Source of the DNA: CAZDXB01 sp964509335
GTDB taxonomy: Bacteria; Bacteroidota; Ignavibacteria; Kapaibacteriales; UBA2268
Assembly (NCBI GenBank): GCA_964509335.1
Contig: CAZDXB010000007.1
Coordinates: forward strand, 77,446-141,445
Reading direction: 5' to 3'
DNA: 64,000 bases
In this document: piece after piece, positions 26,901-35,035 of the stretch
Numbering within the stretch: the first letter of the stretch is position 1
How the letters are laid out: every line of letters begins with the position of its first letter
Position numbers and translations under genes: made by a program
The notes under the pieces: generated by a model
Database searches by the model: none
Seen by the model: only the letters and a program-made list of their open reading frames with translations
What the model was told of the DNA's origin: nothing

Positions 26901-29620
26901 CCCGAAGAGTCGTTATAATCGACGTCGTAGCCGACGTTTCTTATCCAATAATACGAGTATTCAGTCGAAGCGTCAACGTCGAACGTCAAGTTTGCCTCGC
27001 CGTTGGCGGGCAAATACTTTAACGTGTCGCCGTCGTCGTTCGTTATCGTGAAGTTGTTCGTCAAATACTCGAATTGCAGAGGATTGGGAAGCGGCGCCCA
27101 GTAGGTGTACGTGCTCCTAATAGGAGTTTTTCTGTTTTCGTCGAATATCGTTTTGTATTCCAAGTTCGAATAGGGCGAATTCGACGGTCGATAATGTTCC
27201 ATATCTATTTCCTCGCCGCCTAGCGAAAGAACCGCTATAAATTCTCTGTGCGGTTGCGGAACGGTTCCGACGCATTTATCCGTCGGCTTTAATTTATAGC
27301 CGGTCTTGGCGGTATCTATAAAAGTAAAGCCCTGGTAATTGTTAATTCTTTGGTATATCAATTGTTTCCAGATTACGTTGCCGTCGTCGTCTCTTTCCAT
27401 CCAGTGCGACCAAGTCGTATCGTTCAAATCGGCGTTTTCGATGTTCGGCGTATAGGGGTAGAACATACCGCCGTTATAATTATCGTCCAAAGAGCCGTGA
27501 GCTTTGCCTACTGCCGCGGATAGATTGACTAGCTTTGGCGGGTCAACCCATATTTCGTAGTAACAGTAAGGGTCGAAATAATCGTAGCCGGAAATATCGC
27601 CTATATCCCAAGTTACTTTCCAGACCCGAATTTTATCGCCGGCTTCCTCTAGGTCGATTTCGCCGTCGCCGTCCAAGTCTTTAGCTCTTCTGCCGTCGTG
27701 GTCGATGTCCTCGTAATAATCGTAATTCCCGGAACGCAGATGCTCCCAAGGATTTCTCCAATAAACAGAATCTTCTTCTATGGTGTATCCTTTCGGATAA
27801 ATCGAAGCGGTGTCGAGCCATACGTCCGGATTTCCGTCGTTGTCCATATCGTATTCGGGATTGTCTTCGTCGTTGCTTCCCCGCAGAACATCGACAAATT
27901 TACCGCCGGGGGTTTTCAGAATCGGTATATTAATAGATTTGTCGCTCCAGTAAAACGGCACGTCTTTGGGTATGTATTGAACGTATTTGGTTTCCAGAGC
28001 GGGCGTTCTTTCTTTGTTCTCCATTATCATAAACACTTTGAAAGGCTGATAGTAAAGCCCGAGGAAGTTTTTCCAGTTTAAATCGGTGTCCGCCGCTAAG
28101 AAGGCGCTGAACATCATATCGGCGTAGTTGCGGTATTTCCAGAACTTCCTTTTTGAGCCTTGATTCTCGTATTCCGTTTCATTATAGGAGACGTAAATAT
28201 ACGTCTTCCAGGATATGTATTTATCGACTTGCTCGTGAATTTCGTCGTCCGGTTCTGGGGTAGCCAATCGATAAACTATTACCTTCTCGGAGCGAGGAGG
28301 CATATTTAATCCGGTGAACTTGACGTCCTCGCCGTTGACTTCGTAAGTAACTCCCTGCGTTTCGACGTTCAGAAATTCGAAATAGTCCCTTACGTTTTCC
28401 TCGATTTCTATGCTGTTAATTGGCTCGTCGGACAAGTTTCTGACAGTGATTTGCACCTTAAACGTGTCTTTTCTGTCGTAAGAAACGGCGTTTTTACCCG
28501 CCGCGAGAGTGTCCGGGACCTCGTTTAAAATCGCTCGGGTTACGTCAATTTTCTGAACCCAAGTATAGAATATAGCGTTGAGCGACCACTGAAGCTGACG
28601 ACTATCGTATTCTACTTCCTTAATTCCCCCGATAGTGGGGATTCCGGCGTTGCAAAGGATGCGTCCGCCGTCGGCTTTGTCGTCTTCGATTAGGAAGCAA
28701 GCGGGATAGCCTTTGTTGGCGGTCGAAGCTATTATTTTAGAGGAGCCTACGTCGGTATTAGGAATAATCGTAGCGTATAAGTTGCCGTTTACCGCGTCTT
28801 CTGTAAACGCGATGGGGTATTGCGAACTATTAAAGTTCACGCCGATTAAATTCGTTTGATAATCCGCTTCGTCGTAATCGTCGAAATCAACAGCGCCGGC
28901 GCTTAGATAGCCGAGCTTCTCGATAAAGTAAGAAGCGTTGCCCTCGGCGTAAATCGTTCCGCCGCTTTGCAAAAAGCTCTCGATTTTCTCTCCTATATTC
29001 GGGCAGATTTTGAATACGCTGTCGATATAATACTTTTGGTCTTCTCCTTTCAGCGAAAACGAGGGGATAATCAACAGCTGGGTGGCGCTTGAAATATCGT
29101 TAGTATCCAAGAAGCTTTCGTTTACTTCGTAATAGATGTTGTCGTAAAGATATGTATTGAACAAATTCTCGAAGTAAATCGCCCCCCAAGTTACCGTGTT
29201 GTCGTCTTTTAGGATTTCGCTCCTAAAAATCGCTACTCTTTTGGAATTTGGTTTATACTGCAGGGAATAGTGCGGAGTCGCTTCCCAGTCGTATTCGTCG
29301 TAGCTCTCGTTAGTAACGGAGCGATAGTTGTAAGGAACTTTTTCCGGCAAAATGAAACTTCCTTTATTCTCGCCTTCGGCAGCCCAGTAAATTGAAAATT
29401 CTCCCCAGCGCGAGAATAAATTTGTGTCGAGATTTTGTCGGTAGAATCGCATATCAGCGTACGATTCGTACATAGCTAGTTTATACGCTTTCAGGAAATC
29501 CTCCTGAGTAGCGTCCGTCGGTATTATCGCGCCGCCGTCGGCAAGGGCGGGACGAAAAAGAGGCGTCAGAGTCAATAAAAGCGTTATTAAGGCAAGTTTA
29601 AGCGGTAGATTTTTTTTCAT
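23999..29620 (-). CDS. Giant secreted multidomain T9SS cargo (1873 aa)
   Basis: A very large exported protein with a signal peptide at 1-27. Residues ~150-340 resemble a glutamine-amidotransferase-like (flavodoxin/ThuA-type) fold (LLIIPSFSLKGED, IESFLQSGGTIYAEGN). A DUF11-like beta domain follows at ~375-455 (NLSDEPINSIEIEENV). A long beta-rich region carries Ca2+-binding DxDxDG-type loops (DMDNDGNPDVW ~590, DLDGDGEIDLEEAGD ~650, DDDNFDGIDDW ~995). Another CARDB/DUF11-like stretch precedes the FlgD-like T9SS sorting domain (EVKNYPNPMDYRTYISYYL). The start is supported by a GAGG site. Function is unknown; it is probably a surface adhesin or structural protein. It lies alone on its strand. Confidence 0.82.
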   Translation of the reverse strand: MKKNLPLKLALITLLLTLTPLFRPALADGGAIIPTDATQEDFLKAYKLAMYESYADMRFYRQNLDTNLFSRWGEFSIYWAAEGENKGSFILPEKVPYNYRSVTNESYDEYDWEATPHYSLQYKPNSKRVAIFRSEILKDDNTVTWGAIYFENLFNTYLYDNIYYEVNESFLDTNDISSATQLLIIPSFSLKGEDQKYYIDSVFKICPNIGEKIESFLQSGGTIYAEGNASYFIEKLGYLSAGAVDFDDYDEADYQTNLIGVNFNSSQYPIAFTEDAVNGNLYATIIPNTDVGSSKIIASTANKGYPACFLIEDDKADGGRILCNAGIPTIGGIKEVEYDSRQLQWSLNAIFYTWVQKIDVTRAILNEVPDTLAAGKNAVSYDRKDTFKVQITVRNLSDEPINSIEIEENVRDYFEFLNVETQGVTYEVNGEDVKFTGLNMPPRSEKVIVYRLATPEPDDEIHEQVDKYISWKTYIYVSYNETEYENQGSKRKFWKYRNYADMMFSAFLAADTDLNWKNFLGLYYQPFKVFMIMENKERTPALETKYVQYIPKDVPFYWSDKSINIPILKTPGGKFVDVLRGSNDEDNPEYDMDNDGNPDVWLDTASIYPKGYTIEEDSVYWRNPWEHLRSGNYDYYEDIDHDGRRAKDLDGDGEIDLEEAGDKIRVWKVTWDIGDISGYDYFDPYCYYEIWVDPPKLVNLSAAVGKAHGSLDDNYNGGMFYPYTPNIENADLNDTTWSHWMERDDDGNVIWKQLIYQRINNYQGFTFIDTAKTGYKLKPTDKCVGTVPQPHREFIAVLSLGGEEIDMEHYRPSNSPYSNLEYKTIFDENRKTPIRSTYTYWAPLPNPLQFEYLTNNFTITNDDGDTLKYLPANGEANLTFDVDASTEYSYYWIRNVGYDVDYNDSSGDLKYEDVEELGDGVFGYFVYDIPKGIGGYNIKLPKRQDGTYDIDAIVEIDGAPYHKWIDNPNTKDSIEIWEDPYQYHIYIPQVLIPPALDDDNFDGIDDWIDDRGDRFCSSTGFLHDDFMLDDGEDWLDYPEEPFIDDIYGRVDSGWYHGPDGEYGDDYFETLGKTHFKFNCKYEGNGKEGSVDISKGGWLVVEEIFGGSPWVIFSHVLTGYAKGVDYRLIAKPTPSIVKFGLDTAYIKYSIEDRNEPHYFDARFDPYRVSYGYGEATITTYAGGRDPCSLIEPSFNMSTIIDGDYNYRENVTLIPNADPDNPDLADYPKTVSGCFLEAKIEIMNGTDDNWINTTITPQIPNGLGNSEVVMSYVAYPRPLVPAKVDPATGEVIRGGDDLGSFRAGWRFNQPEDEVLIKMGNTLPLMQPSRRAYFVILFKIDENLENDVYDINFSISGTRKHYDESNARKKDKAQSIDINYEVPPLKFSVSDRNENGAPVGYEKIVVGDADLKSLLVETSGFFEGMGEARWSDEDVNYTEFDDLASLPSEYDAEAGKETIDLSQFTNFPNTDFSKFYILQKGKVQAYSDKRDILLSDRQILSYESDDFGSQLLTSGRDVEVTAVGPKLMNFKKIAAINGKEIKENQPLKFDSEGRKRVDAMVQVTNYGNDMAENVILDIEVGPYFNPIAEALPPNCAYTNNRIVASIGACVPGEKKRIHLPFIEKAGVCSCLFDTNAVIPNVMVSYRGNAGKSSAGPTIFRYPDWENLDLEAPDLYLYDLSANKEVLERGSDVRITGKVRNGARAISGAIVRFFAIGNDGDTLLIGEKPLDSLDRFQERRMDVYYAIEDSAEYVEFYASVESQDPNSEFCSQNNDRKLQIPMKGPDWIVEVKNYPNPMDYRTYISYYLTREMNSLKLTIYSFDGSEVAKFKDCPIDLGRNSIYWRASNHPKGTYIYSFDGIDSEGKPVTYSGRFVKD

Positions 29621-30033
29621 CTCGACCTCGTTCTATGTTAATAATTCCATTTCAAAACAGTCGTTAGTCAAAGGATTGGCTGTCTCTGACTAAAATTTCA
29701 CGGAACGCGTAATTGACCCCGTTTTTTAACGTTCCTAACTTTCTATTAATCTTTATTGATTATAATATAAAAATAATTTGTAAAATCCAAATAAAAATTA
29801 AAAGAAGATTTAATCAAGATGAATTAACATTAATGATTTTGGACATAAAGAGCGGGACGGAGTTTTCGCTCATCGCGTATGACAATTCAAGGAAAAGAAA
29901 AATTAGCGCTTTTAAGGGCGGCAACTCATAACTGTTTTTATATCAACAGTATAAGAAATTATATTCTTGGCATATCTATTGCTTATAGCACAAAAAGAAG
30001 CTATATTATTAATTAATTATTTGGGGGGATAAA
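29621..30033. other. Intergenic region between divergent units
   Basis: This is the shared upstream region of the giant T9SS gene (minus) and the 47-aa peptide gene (plus). It holds the sigma54-like site at 29968-29984 and a short AT-rich ORF (29713-29931, TTG start, no ribosome site) that I do not support. Confidence 0.5.
29968..29984 (+). promoter_or_regulatory. Sigma54-like (-24/-12) promoter
   Basis: TTGGCATATCTATTGCT has GG (29969-29970) and GC (29981-29982) with exactly 10 nt between, close to the sigma54 consensus TTGGCACGnnnnTTGC. Its start point would fall ~40 nt before the ATG at 30034. This is a sequence match only. Confidence 0.45.
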
Positions 30034-30177
30034 ATGAACGAGCAACTGCTGAAATCGTGTTTTATCTTGGCGGCTACCGTCGGAATGATTTTGTTCGGCG
30101 TTAGTTCGAAAAGGAATTTGAGGAAAATCAAACGACTATTTTTTAAATCAAAGAGCAAGAATCCTCGGGTAGCGTAG
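30034..30177 (+). CDS. 47-aa single-span membrane peptide
   Basis: A short ORF of 47 codons with a strong GGGGGG ribosome site 5 nt before its ATG. It has one hydrophobic helix (residues ~8-24) followed by a very basic tail (KRNLRKIKRLFFKSKSKNPR), so a single-pass membrane peptide with a cytoplasmic basic end is likely. It ends 4 nt before the start of the NlpC/P60 lipoprotein gene, so translation is probably coupled. I recognise no family. The binding site and spacing are the main evidence. Confidence 0.6.
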   Translation: MNEQLLKSCFILAATVGMILFGVSSKRNLRKIKRLFFKSKSKNPRVA

Positions 30178-30181
30178 AGCA

Positions 30182-30739
30182 ATGAAGGCGAAATTAATTA
30201 TAGCGGTCGTTTTGGGGAGCGCGTTGCTTGCCAGTTGCTCTCAGAGCGTTCGTTTCACTTCGGCGGATAATTCTTATAATCGCGATGCGCGGAAAGCGAC
30301 TGTAAAATCCAACGAAGTCAAAAGAAAAATAGGAAAAGCCGAGAACGTTTTTTCTTTCGGGGCTTCAGTAGTGGAAAAGGCTAAGGATTATTTAGGCGCG
30401 CCTTACTGTTGGGGCGGCGAAAGCGAAGATTGTTTTGATTGCTCGGGATTCGTCTCGAAGGTTTTTAACGAAGCCGGCGTTCAGTTGCCGCGAACCTCTT
30501 ACAATCAGTATGACTATTGCGTTAAAATAGACAAAGACGACGCGCGAATCGGCGACTTGGTGTTTTTCTATAGGAAAGGAAAAATTGGACACGTAGGCAT
30601 ATATTTAGGCGGCGGCAAGTTTATTCATTCATCGTCGTCTAACGGCGTCGAGTTGCAATCTCTTTCGAATTCGTATTATAAACAAACCTTTGCCGGTTTT
30701 GGTAGAGTTGATTTGGACCGAGATTATTCGAGAAAATGA
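30182..30739 (+). CDS. NlpC/P60 cell-wall peptidase lipoprotein
   Basis: A 185-residue lipoprotein with lipobox LLAS-C19, anchored in the envelope, and an NlpC/P60 cysteine peptidase domain that cleaves D-Glu-gamma-DAP type bonds in peptidoglycan peptides. The catalytic Cys87 is in DCFDCSGF, with His137 in GKIGHVGIYL and a third polar residue His149 in KFIHSSSS. The GAPYCWGG entry motif is typical. Length matches Spr/NlpC-type hydrolases. It is directly behind the 47-aa membrane peptide, which could be a partner. The hairpin at 30759-30791 may end the transcript. Confidence 0.93.
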   Translation: MKAKLIIAVVLGSALLASCSQSVRFTSADNSYNRDARKATVKSNEVKRKIGKAENVFSFGASVVEKAKDYLGAPYCWGGESEDCFDCSGFVSKVFNEAGVQLPRTSYNQYDYCVKIDKDDARIGDLVFFYRKGKIGHVGIYLGGGKFIHSSSSNGVELQSLSNSYYKQTFAGFGRVDLDRDYSRK

Positions 30740-30758
30740 GTTCTGTCGCGTATAAATT

Positions 30759-30791
30759 GCCCTTCCGAAAGTTATGAGCTATCGGAAGGGC
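30759..30791 (+). terminator. Hairpin after the NlpC/P60 gene
   Basis: A 10-bp perfect stem GCCCTTCCGA/TCGGAAGGGC with a 13-nt loop lies 20 bp past the stop. There is no T-run, so termination is uncertain. Confidence 0.4.
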
Positions 30792-30951
30792 GCCCCCTAT
30801 ACTTTAAAATCTATACTTCCGGAAACGTCTATTTACTCGCTGAATCAAAAGCTAATATAAATAGTAAATAATCAAAGACTATTTAGAGTCAATTTTTTAA
30901 AAAACTTTCCTTATATTAGAAATTTGAACATTTTATAGAATTCCAGAAAAT

Positions 30952-32010
30952 ATGACGCTTAACAAAATAGTGATAAAAGAGGCGGAAGCGCTACTAAGTC
31001 AAATCGATTCGGTAGCGAATTTTATTCCTCTGTCTGCGATAGCCGAGAAAGACTCGATTGACAAAGCCTATAAGCAATTCTTCAACGCCGAGGTTGAATG
31101 GCGAATATTCGAAGAAAAGCTCTTTCGCAAATTGAACAGAGGCTCCTTCATCGAAAAATTTATTGAAAAAGCCGAGCCGGAAATCGAGAAAATCTATCGC
31201 GAGAACGCGGGATTCGCTAAGGACGAATTGCGTCGTTTAGCCGAAACGGCGGTTAAAATGCGAATGAATTACTTGATTAGACCGCGTTTTACTTTGAACT
31301 GGTTTGTCTTCCGCGGCGAGAATTTTAAAAGATACGGCGAAATTGAGAAAAGACTCTACTATTTTAGCGACTATCCTTATTTAATCGAGGCGGTCAAAAA
31401 TTTCGTCCGCGAAAACAATTTGAACTTAAAGCAGGAACAAACAATAACGCAAGACAATTTCGTTGCGGCGATAGAAAACGCCGACAAAAGTTTTTTCAGA
31501 AATCTCGACAAAGACGAATTCAGCGAGGCAATCGACCCGATATTTAACTTAACGGAAGAAGAGAGCGTAGCTCCGAAGGACGTATTGATAATATTTCTTG
31601 AAGACAAAAATTTGAACAAAATAGCCGCCGAATTAAAAGAAGAATGCGAAAAGGACGGCGAGAATATAATCGAAAAAGACGAGTTCGTCGCTTTTATAGT
31701 CGATACGTTCGAAAAAGCTCGCGAACTTCTCGGCGAAATTGACTTTGAAGAAGCTCCGAAAGCGAAAGTCGGCGACGAAGCCGCGGTTAAAAAACTAATC
31801 GAGGCTCTTAATAAGCTTTCCGGCGCTCAAAAAGCCGAATTGCAAGCGGAAGTCGGCAACAAAATAAAGGGGCTCCGAGAAGAAGCCGAGAGCCTAGAAG
31901 AAGGTCAATCCGGCGAGCCAAACAAATCAAAAATCGACGCCGAAGAAATTGAAAAGCTATTTGAACCGCCCGACGAAGGGGACGAAAGTTCAACGGAAGA
32001 AACAGAATAA
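30952..32010 (+). CDS. Acidic cytoplasmic protein of unknown function upstream of obg
   Basis: I do not recognise this 352-residue protein. It has no signal peptide or membrane helix. It is mostly alpha-helical and strongly acidic, with Lys/Glu-rich stretches and a Glu/Asp-rich tail (FEPPDEGDESSTEETE). Residues ~280-320 look like a coiled coil (KLSGAQKAELQAEVGNKIKG). The gene ends 7 bp before the Obg start on the same strand, so the two are almost certainly co-transcribed. Obg acts in ribosome assembly and stress signalling, and this neighbour may share that process; that is inference from position only. Confidence 0.75.
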   Translation: MTLNKIVIKEAEALLSQIDSVANFIPLSAIAEKDSIDKAYKQFFNAEVEWRIFEEKLFRKLNRGSFIEKFIEKAEPEIEKIYRENAGFAKDELRRLAETAVKMRMNYLIRPRFTLNWFVFRGENFKRYGEIEKRLYYFSDYPYLIEAVKNFVRENNLNLKQEQTITQDNFVAAIENADKSFFRNLDKDEFSEAIDPIFNLTEEESVAPKDVLIIFLEDKNLNKIAAELKEECEKDGENIIEKDEFVAFIVDTFEKARELLGEIDFEEAPKAKVGDEAAVKKLIEALNKLSGAQKAELQAEVGNKIKGLREEAESLEEGQSGEPNKSKIDAEEIEKLFEPPDEGDESSTEETE

Positions 32011-32017
32011 CGCCGAT

Positions 32018-33001
32018 ATGAAATTTATCGATTACGCTAAAATATACGTGAAATCGGGCGACGGCGGGGACGGCGCCGTTAGCTTCCGAAGGGAAAAGTT
32101 CGTGCCTAAAGGCGGTCCCGACGGCGGCGACGGCGGCAAGGGCGGCGACGTAATAGTCAAAGTCGAACCCCAATTAAGCACATTGCTCGATTTAAAATAC
32201 AAGCGACATTACAAAGCAAAAGACGGCAGGCAAGGGGACGGTTCGAAAAAATCGGGCAAATCCGGCGCGGACGTTTATATTAAAACGCCGCCCGGCTCTC
32301 TAGTAAAAAACGCCGCCACGGGAGAAGTTCTCGCCGACCTCACTCAAGACGACCAAGAGTTCGTCGTCGCCGAGGGCGGCGCCGGCGGTAAGGGCAACGC
32401 CCGGTTCGCCAGCTCGACAAATCAAACGCCGCGTTACGCCCAAGACGGCGAGCCCGGCAAGGAACTGGAAATCATTCTCGAATTGAAATTAATAGCGGAC
32501 GTCGGAATAGTCGGCTTTCCGAACGTCGGCAAATCCACGTTAATATCGACAATCTCCGCGGCGAAACCGAAAATCGCCGACTATCCTTTCACAACATTAG
32601 TCCCGAACTTGGGAATAGTAAAAGTTGGCGACTACCAAAGCTTCGTCGCGGCGGATATCCCCGGCTTATTAGAAGGAGCGAGCGAAGGGAAAGGCTTGGG
32701 CGACCGTTTCTTGCGCCACGTGGAAAGGACGCGGCTGTTAGTTTTCCTCATCGAATCGACCAGCGCCGACCCCGAAGGCGATTACGAAACGCTCTTCAAC
32801 GAAATAACGCGCTACAAAAAGGAAATGGTTTACAAGAAGCGTATAGTTTGCTTCAGCAAAGCGGACTTAGCCGACGAGGCAAAGCGCGAAGAACTCGCCG
32901 AGCTTCAATTCGACACAGCCGTCGAACCTATGCTCATCTCCGCCGTTACCCGCGAAAACATCGACTCGCTGAAATGGAAGATATGGGAGATGTTGGGGTG
33001 A
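32018..33001 (+). CDS. obgE: GTPase Obg/CgtA
   Basis: A 327-residue ribosome-associated GTPase needed for 50S maturation. I place the start at ATG 32018 (MKFIDYAKIYVKSGDGG), where the family begins; a longer frame to 31949 would overlap the previous gene. Residues 1-~158 form the glycine-rich Obg fold (GGDGAVSFRREKF, GGKGNARFAS). The G domain has G1 GFPNVGKST (166-174), G3 DIPGLLEGASEG (213-) and G4 SKAD (280-283), where Ser replaces the usual Asn as in many Bacteroidota Obg. It lacks the OCT C-terminal extension. No terminator follows. Confidence 0.95.
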   Translation: MKFIDYAKIYVKSGDGGDGAVSFRREKFVPKGGPDGGDGGKGGDVIVKVEPQLSTLLDLKYKRHYKAKDGRQGDGSKKSGKSGADVYIKTPPGSLVKNAATGEVLADLTQDDQEFVVAEGGAGGKGNARFASSTNQTPRYAQDGEPGKELEIILELKLIADVGIVGFPNVGKSTLISTISAAKPKIADYPFTTLVPNLGIVKVGDYQSFVAADIPGLLEGASEGKGLGDRFLRHVERTRLLVFLIESTSADPEGDYETLFNEITRYKKEMVYKKRIVCFSKADLADEAKREELAELQFDTAVEPMLISAVTRENIDSLKWKIWEMLG

Positions 33002-33036
33002 GGGGGATAAAATAAAAAGAGTTTGTTGCTATAAAT

Positions 33037-33618
33037 TTAAGTATGAGGTTTAATAATACTGAAATTTATTTCTCCGCTGTCGTTATAAAATTTCAATAAT
33101 TTAGGCAATGTCTTTGTTGTCAGTTGTAAAATATCGCATATTTCGGGTAGCTTTTTGAAAAGCTTATTGTCGTTTTCTGTTCTTGTTTCCTCAGTAACAA
33201 TAAAGAATTCTTCAAAAAACTGAGGTTTGTCTTTAATCTTTAGAGTTAGAGCGTATAATACAATTTTAATATCTGCCGATTTTAAATACTCATTTTTTTG
33301 ATTTTCAAATTCAATTTCATTCAATCTATTTTTTTGACTGCCATAACAAAACTGATTCTCAATTTGATTGAAAAATTTATTATTCGGTAATAAATCTGAT
33401 GTTTTTATATGATTGCCAGATTCTTTTAGATAAGCTAATTTATTTACAACTATGCTTTTAGCCGTATAGCGACATTCCTCGAAGACTTTATCAAGAACGA
33501 CTAATTCTTTTGATTCAATTTTGTTTTGAAAAAAATCATATAGAACATTTTCATTATCAAAAGGTAGATAATAACGAACTAAGGCAATAAGCGAACTTGT
33601 ATCAATAATAACTTTCAT
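33037..33618 (-). CDS. PIN-domain (DUF4411-like) nuclease, toxin candidate
   Basis: A 193-residue protein that begins MKVIIDTSSLIAL, the first strand of a PIN-like nuclease with the metal ligand Asp6. Further acidic candidates are E47/E48 (VFEEC), D116 (KSADIKIV) and E143/E144 in VTEETR. The later segment KLPEICDIL resembles the end of DUF4411 proteins. PIN domains cleave RNA in many toxin-antitoxin pairs. It overlaps the ImmA/IrrE-like gene by 4 nt (start ATG 33618 inside that gene's stop), so the pair is translationally coupled. Both genes are visibly richer in A+T than their neighbours, which suggests acquisition. Confidence 0.72.
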   Translation of the reverse strand: MKVIIDTSSLIALVRYYLPFDNENVLYDFFQNKIESKELVVLDKVFEECRYTAKSIVVNKLAYLKESGNHIKTSDLLPNNKFFNQIENQFCYGSQKNRLNEIEFENQKNEYLKSADIKIVLYALTLKIKDKPQFFEEFFIVTEETRTENDNKLFKKLPEICDILQLTTKTLPKLLKFYNDSGEINFSIIKPHT

Positions 33619-34823
33619 TGAATAAATTGGTCGATTTTCTCAGGCTTTATGTTCAGTTTTTTACAAAATTCAAATTGGTCAATAACGCCTTCGTGAAAAG
33701 CAATTTGTAACGTTTTAATAAACAGAGGCGATTTAATAGGTCTAGGAATAGAACCTTTCTGTTCAATTCCCATTTCTTTATCGATTTCTTTTTTCATCTT
33801 TTCTTCTTCCAATTTTCTCCTGTACTTTTTTTCAAATCTATCCTTAATATTGTTATAATTAATTCTGGATATTTTGTCTAGGTATAATAACCTCGTATAG
33901 AGAGCTAATTTACTTAAATGGGTTTTTCTTGATATTTCTTCTATTATTGAATGATGAAAATCATTTTCAGAAGTAGCTCTTTTGAGATTACTAATTATTT
34001 TATTTGACTCCCCAATTAAAAAGTAATAAGCAAAATCATTACACCAGCGTTCTACTTCATTCAATATTCTGTTCGAGAAAAATTCATATTCTACTTTATC
34101 TATTTCTTCTTCATTCAATAAATAATGAGCCAATTCGTGAGCTATTGTGAATATTTCTCTTCTAAATGCTCTTTGCTGCCTCTTTAATACAATAACATTC
34201 GGTTTTAAATAGAATCCGTCTATATTCGCCTTTTCTTTTTTATTCCAAGTCTCAACAAACTCAAAAACCATAATATTATACTCGGCAAATTTAAAAATCA
34301 AGGAATTTAAAAAATCCTTCATTTTAGATGAAAATTCAGGATATAAATATTCCCTTATCTTGAAAGCTACATCTTTTACATTATCCCTTACCGAATACTT
34401 TGGAATTTTTCTATCATTTTTAATTTCAACTAACTTAGAAATAGCTGAAAGATATATTTTCATATCCTCATAATTGTTTACTATTTTTTTAGTTCCGATA
34501 TTTAACTCGGAATTAAACGTTTCTTTACGAAAAAATATACTAGCTTCTTTAGATTTTTTTGGTTCCGTCGGATCTAAATAATAGTGTAATCCTTTGTTAA
34601 AAATCATCTTATCGATTCTTTTTAAGTAGTTTAATTCAATTTTATCAGCTAAAATTTCTTCTTTGGTTATAGGTTTCTTTTTACCTTCGCTTATTATTTC
34701 GGACAACTCCTCGGGTGAAAGCCTATACAGATTCAATAGATAGTTTAATCTTTTTATGTTTTGTTCTATTATCAATTTGAATTTATATTTTTTTTTAAAA
34801 TTTATATAATAAGTTTCTATCAA
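33615..34823 (-). CDS. ImmA/IrrE-family metallopeptidase, antitoxin or regulator candidate
   Basis: A 402-residue protein with a zinc peptidase motif H229-E-L-A-H233 (FTIAHELAHYLL) and a likely third ligand at E258 (EVERWCNDFAYYFL), the COG2856 ImmA/IrrE pattern. The N-terminal ~150 residues are helical with a possible degenerate HTH (LSPEELSEI), and the C-terminal end (FHEGVIDQFEFCKKL) is another small helical region. ImmA/IrrE proteins cleave or control repressors, and they pair with PIN/DUF4411 genes in many genomes. The start is a TTG at 34823 with no good binding site, so the true start may be internal. AT-rich codon use. Confidence 0.75.
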   Translation of the reverse strand: MIETYYINFKKKYKFKLIIEQNIKRLNYLLNLYRLSPEELSEIISEGKKKPITKEEILADKIELNYLKRIDKMIFNKGLHYYLDPTEPKKSKEASIFFRKETFNSELNIGTKKIVNNYEDMKIYLSAISKLVEIKNDRKIPKYSVRDNVKDVAFKIREYLYPEFSSKMKDFLNSLIFKFAEYNIMVFEFVETWNKKEKANIDGFYLKPNVIVLKRQQRAFRREIFTIAHELAHYLLNEEEIDKVEYEFFSNRILNEVERWCNDFAYYFLIGESNKIISNLKRATSENDFHHSIIEEISRKTHLSKLALYTRLLYLDKISRINYNNIKDRFEKKYRRKLEEEKMKKEIDKEMGIEQKGSIPRPIKSPLFIKTLQIAFHEGVIDQFEFCKKLNIKPEKIDQFIQ

Positions 34824-35035
34824 TTAAAAAAGCTAAAATTCTTAGTTACAATTTTATAAAATTTCCTCCTATTCTCCCAAAAAATCTTTAATCTCTAAAA
34901 AGGATTGCCTCCAAAACCGCCACAATTCCTAAAAACACTACCCCTCAAAAAATATTCTGTAACTTTTTGTAAATTGGTGTTGTCTTAACAGCAAAGATTC
35001 AATAAGTATCAGTATTTTATTAACTTGGAGACGCT

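Noticed and set aside
24296..28081. Several plus-strand ORFs up to ~150 codons inside the giant gene
   Set aside because: They are antisense to a well-supported long coding frame with signal peptide and sorting domain; their products look like translated complement.
29713..29931. A 72-codon plus-strand ORF near the giant gene
   Set aside because: TTG start without a ribosome site, low-complexity AT-rich product, no family resemblance.
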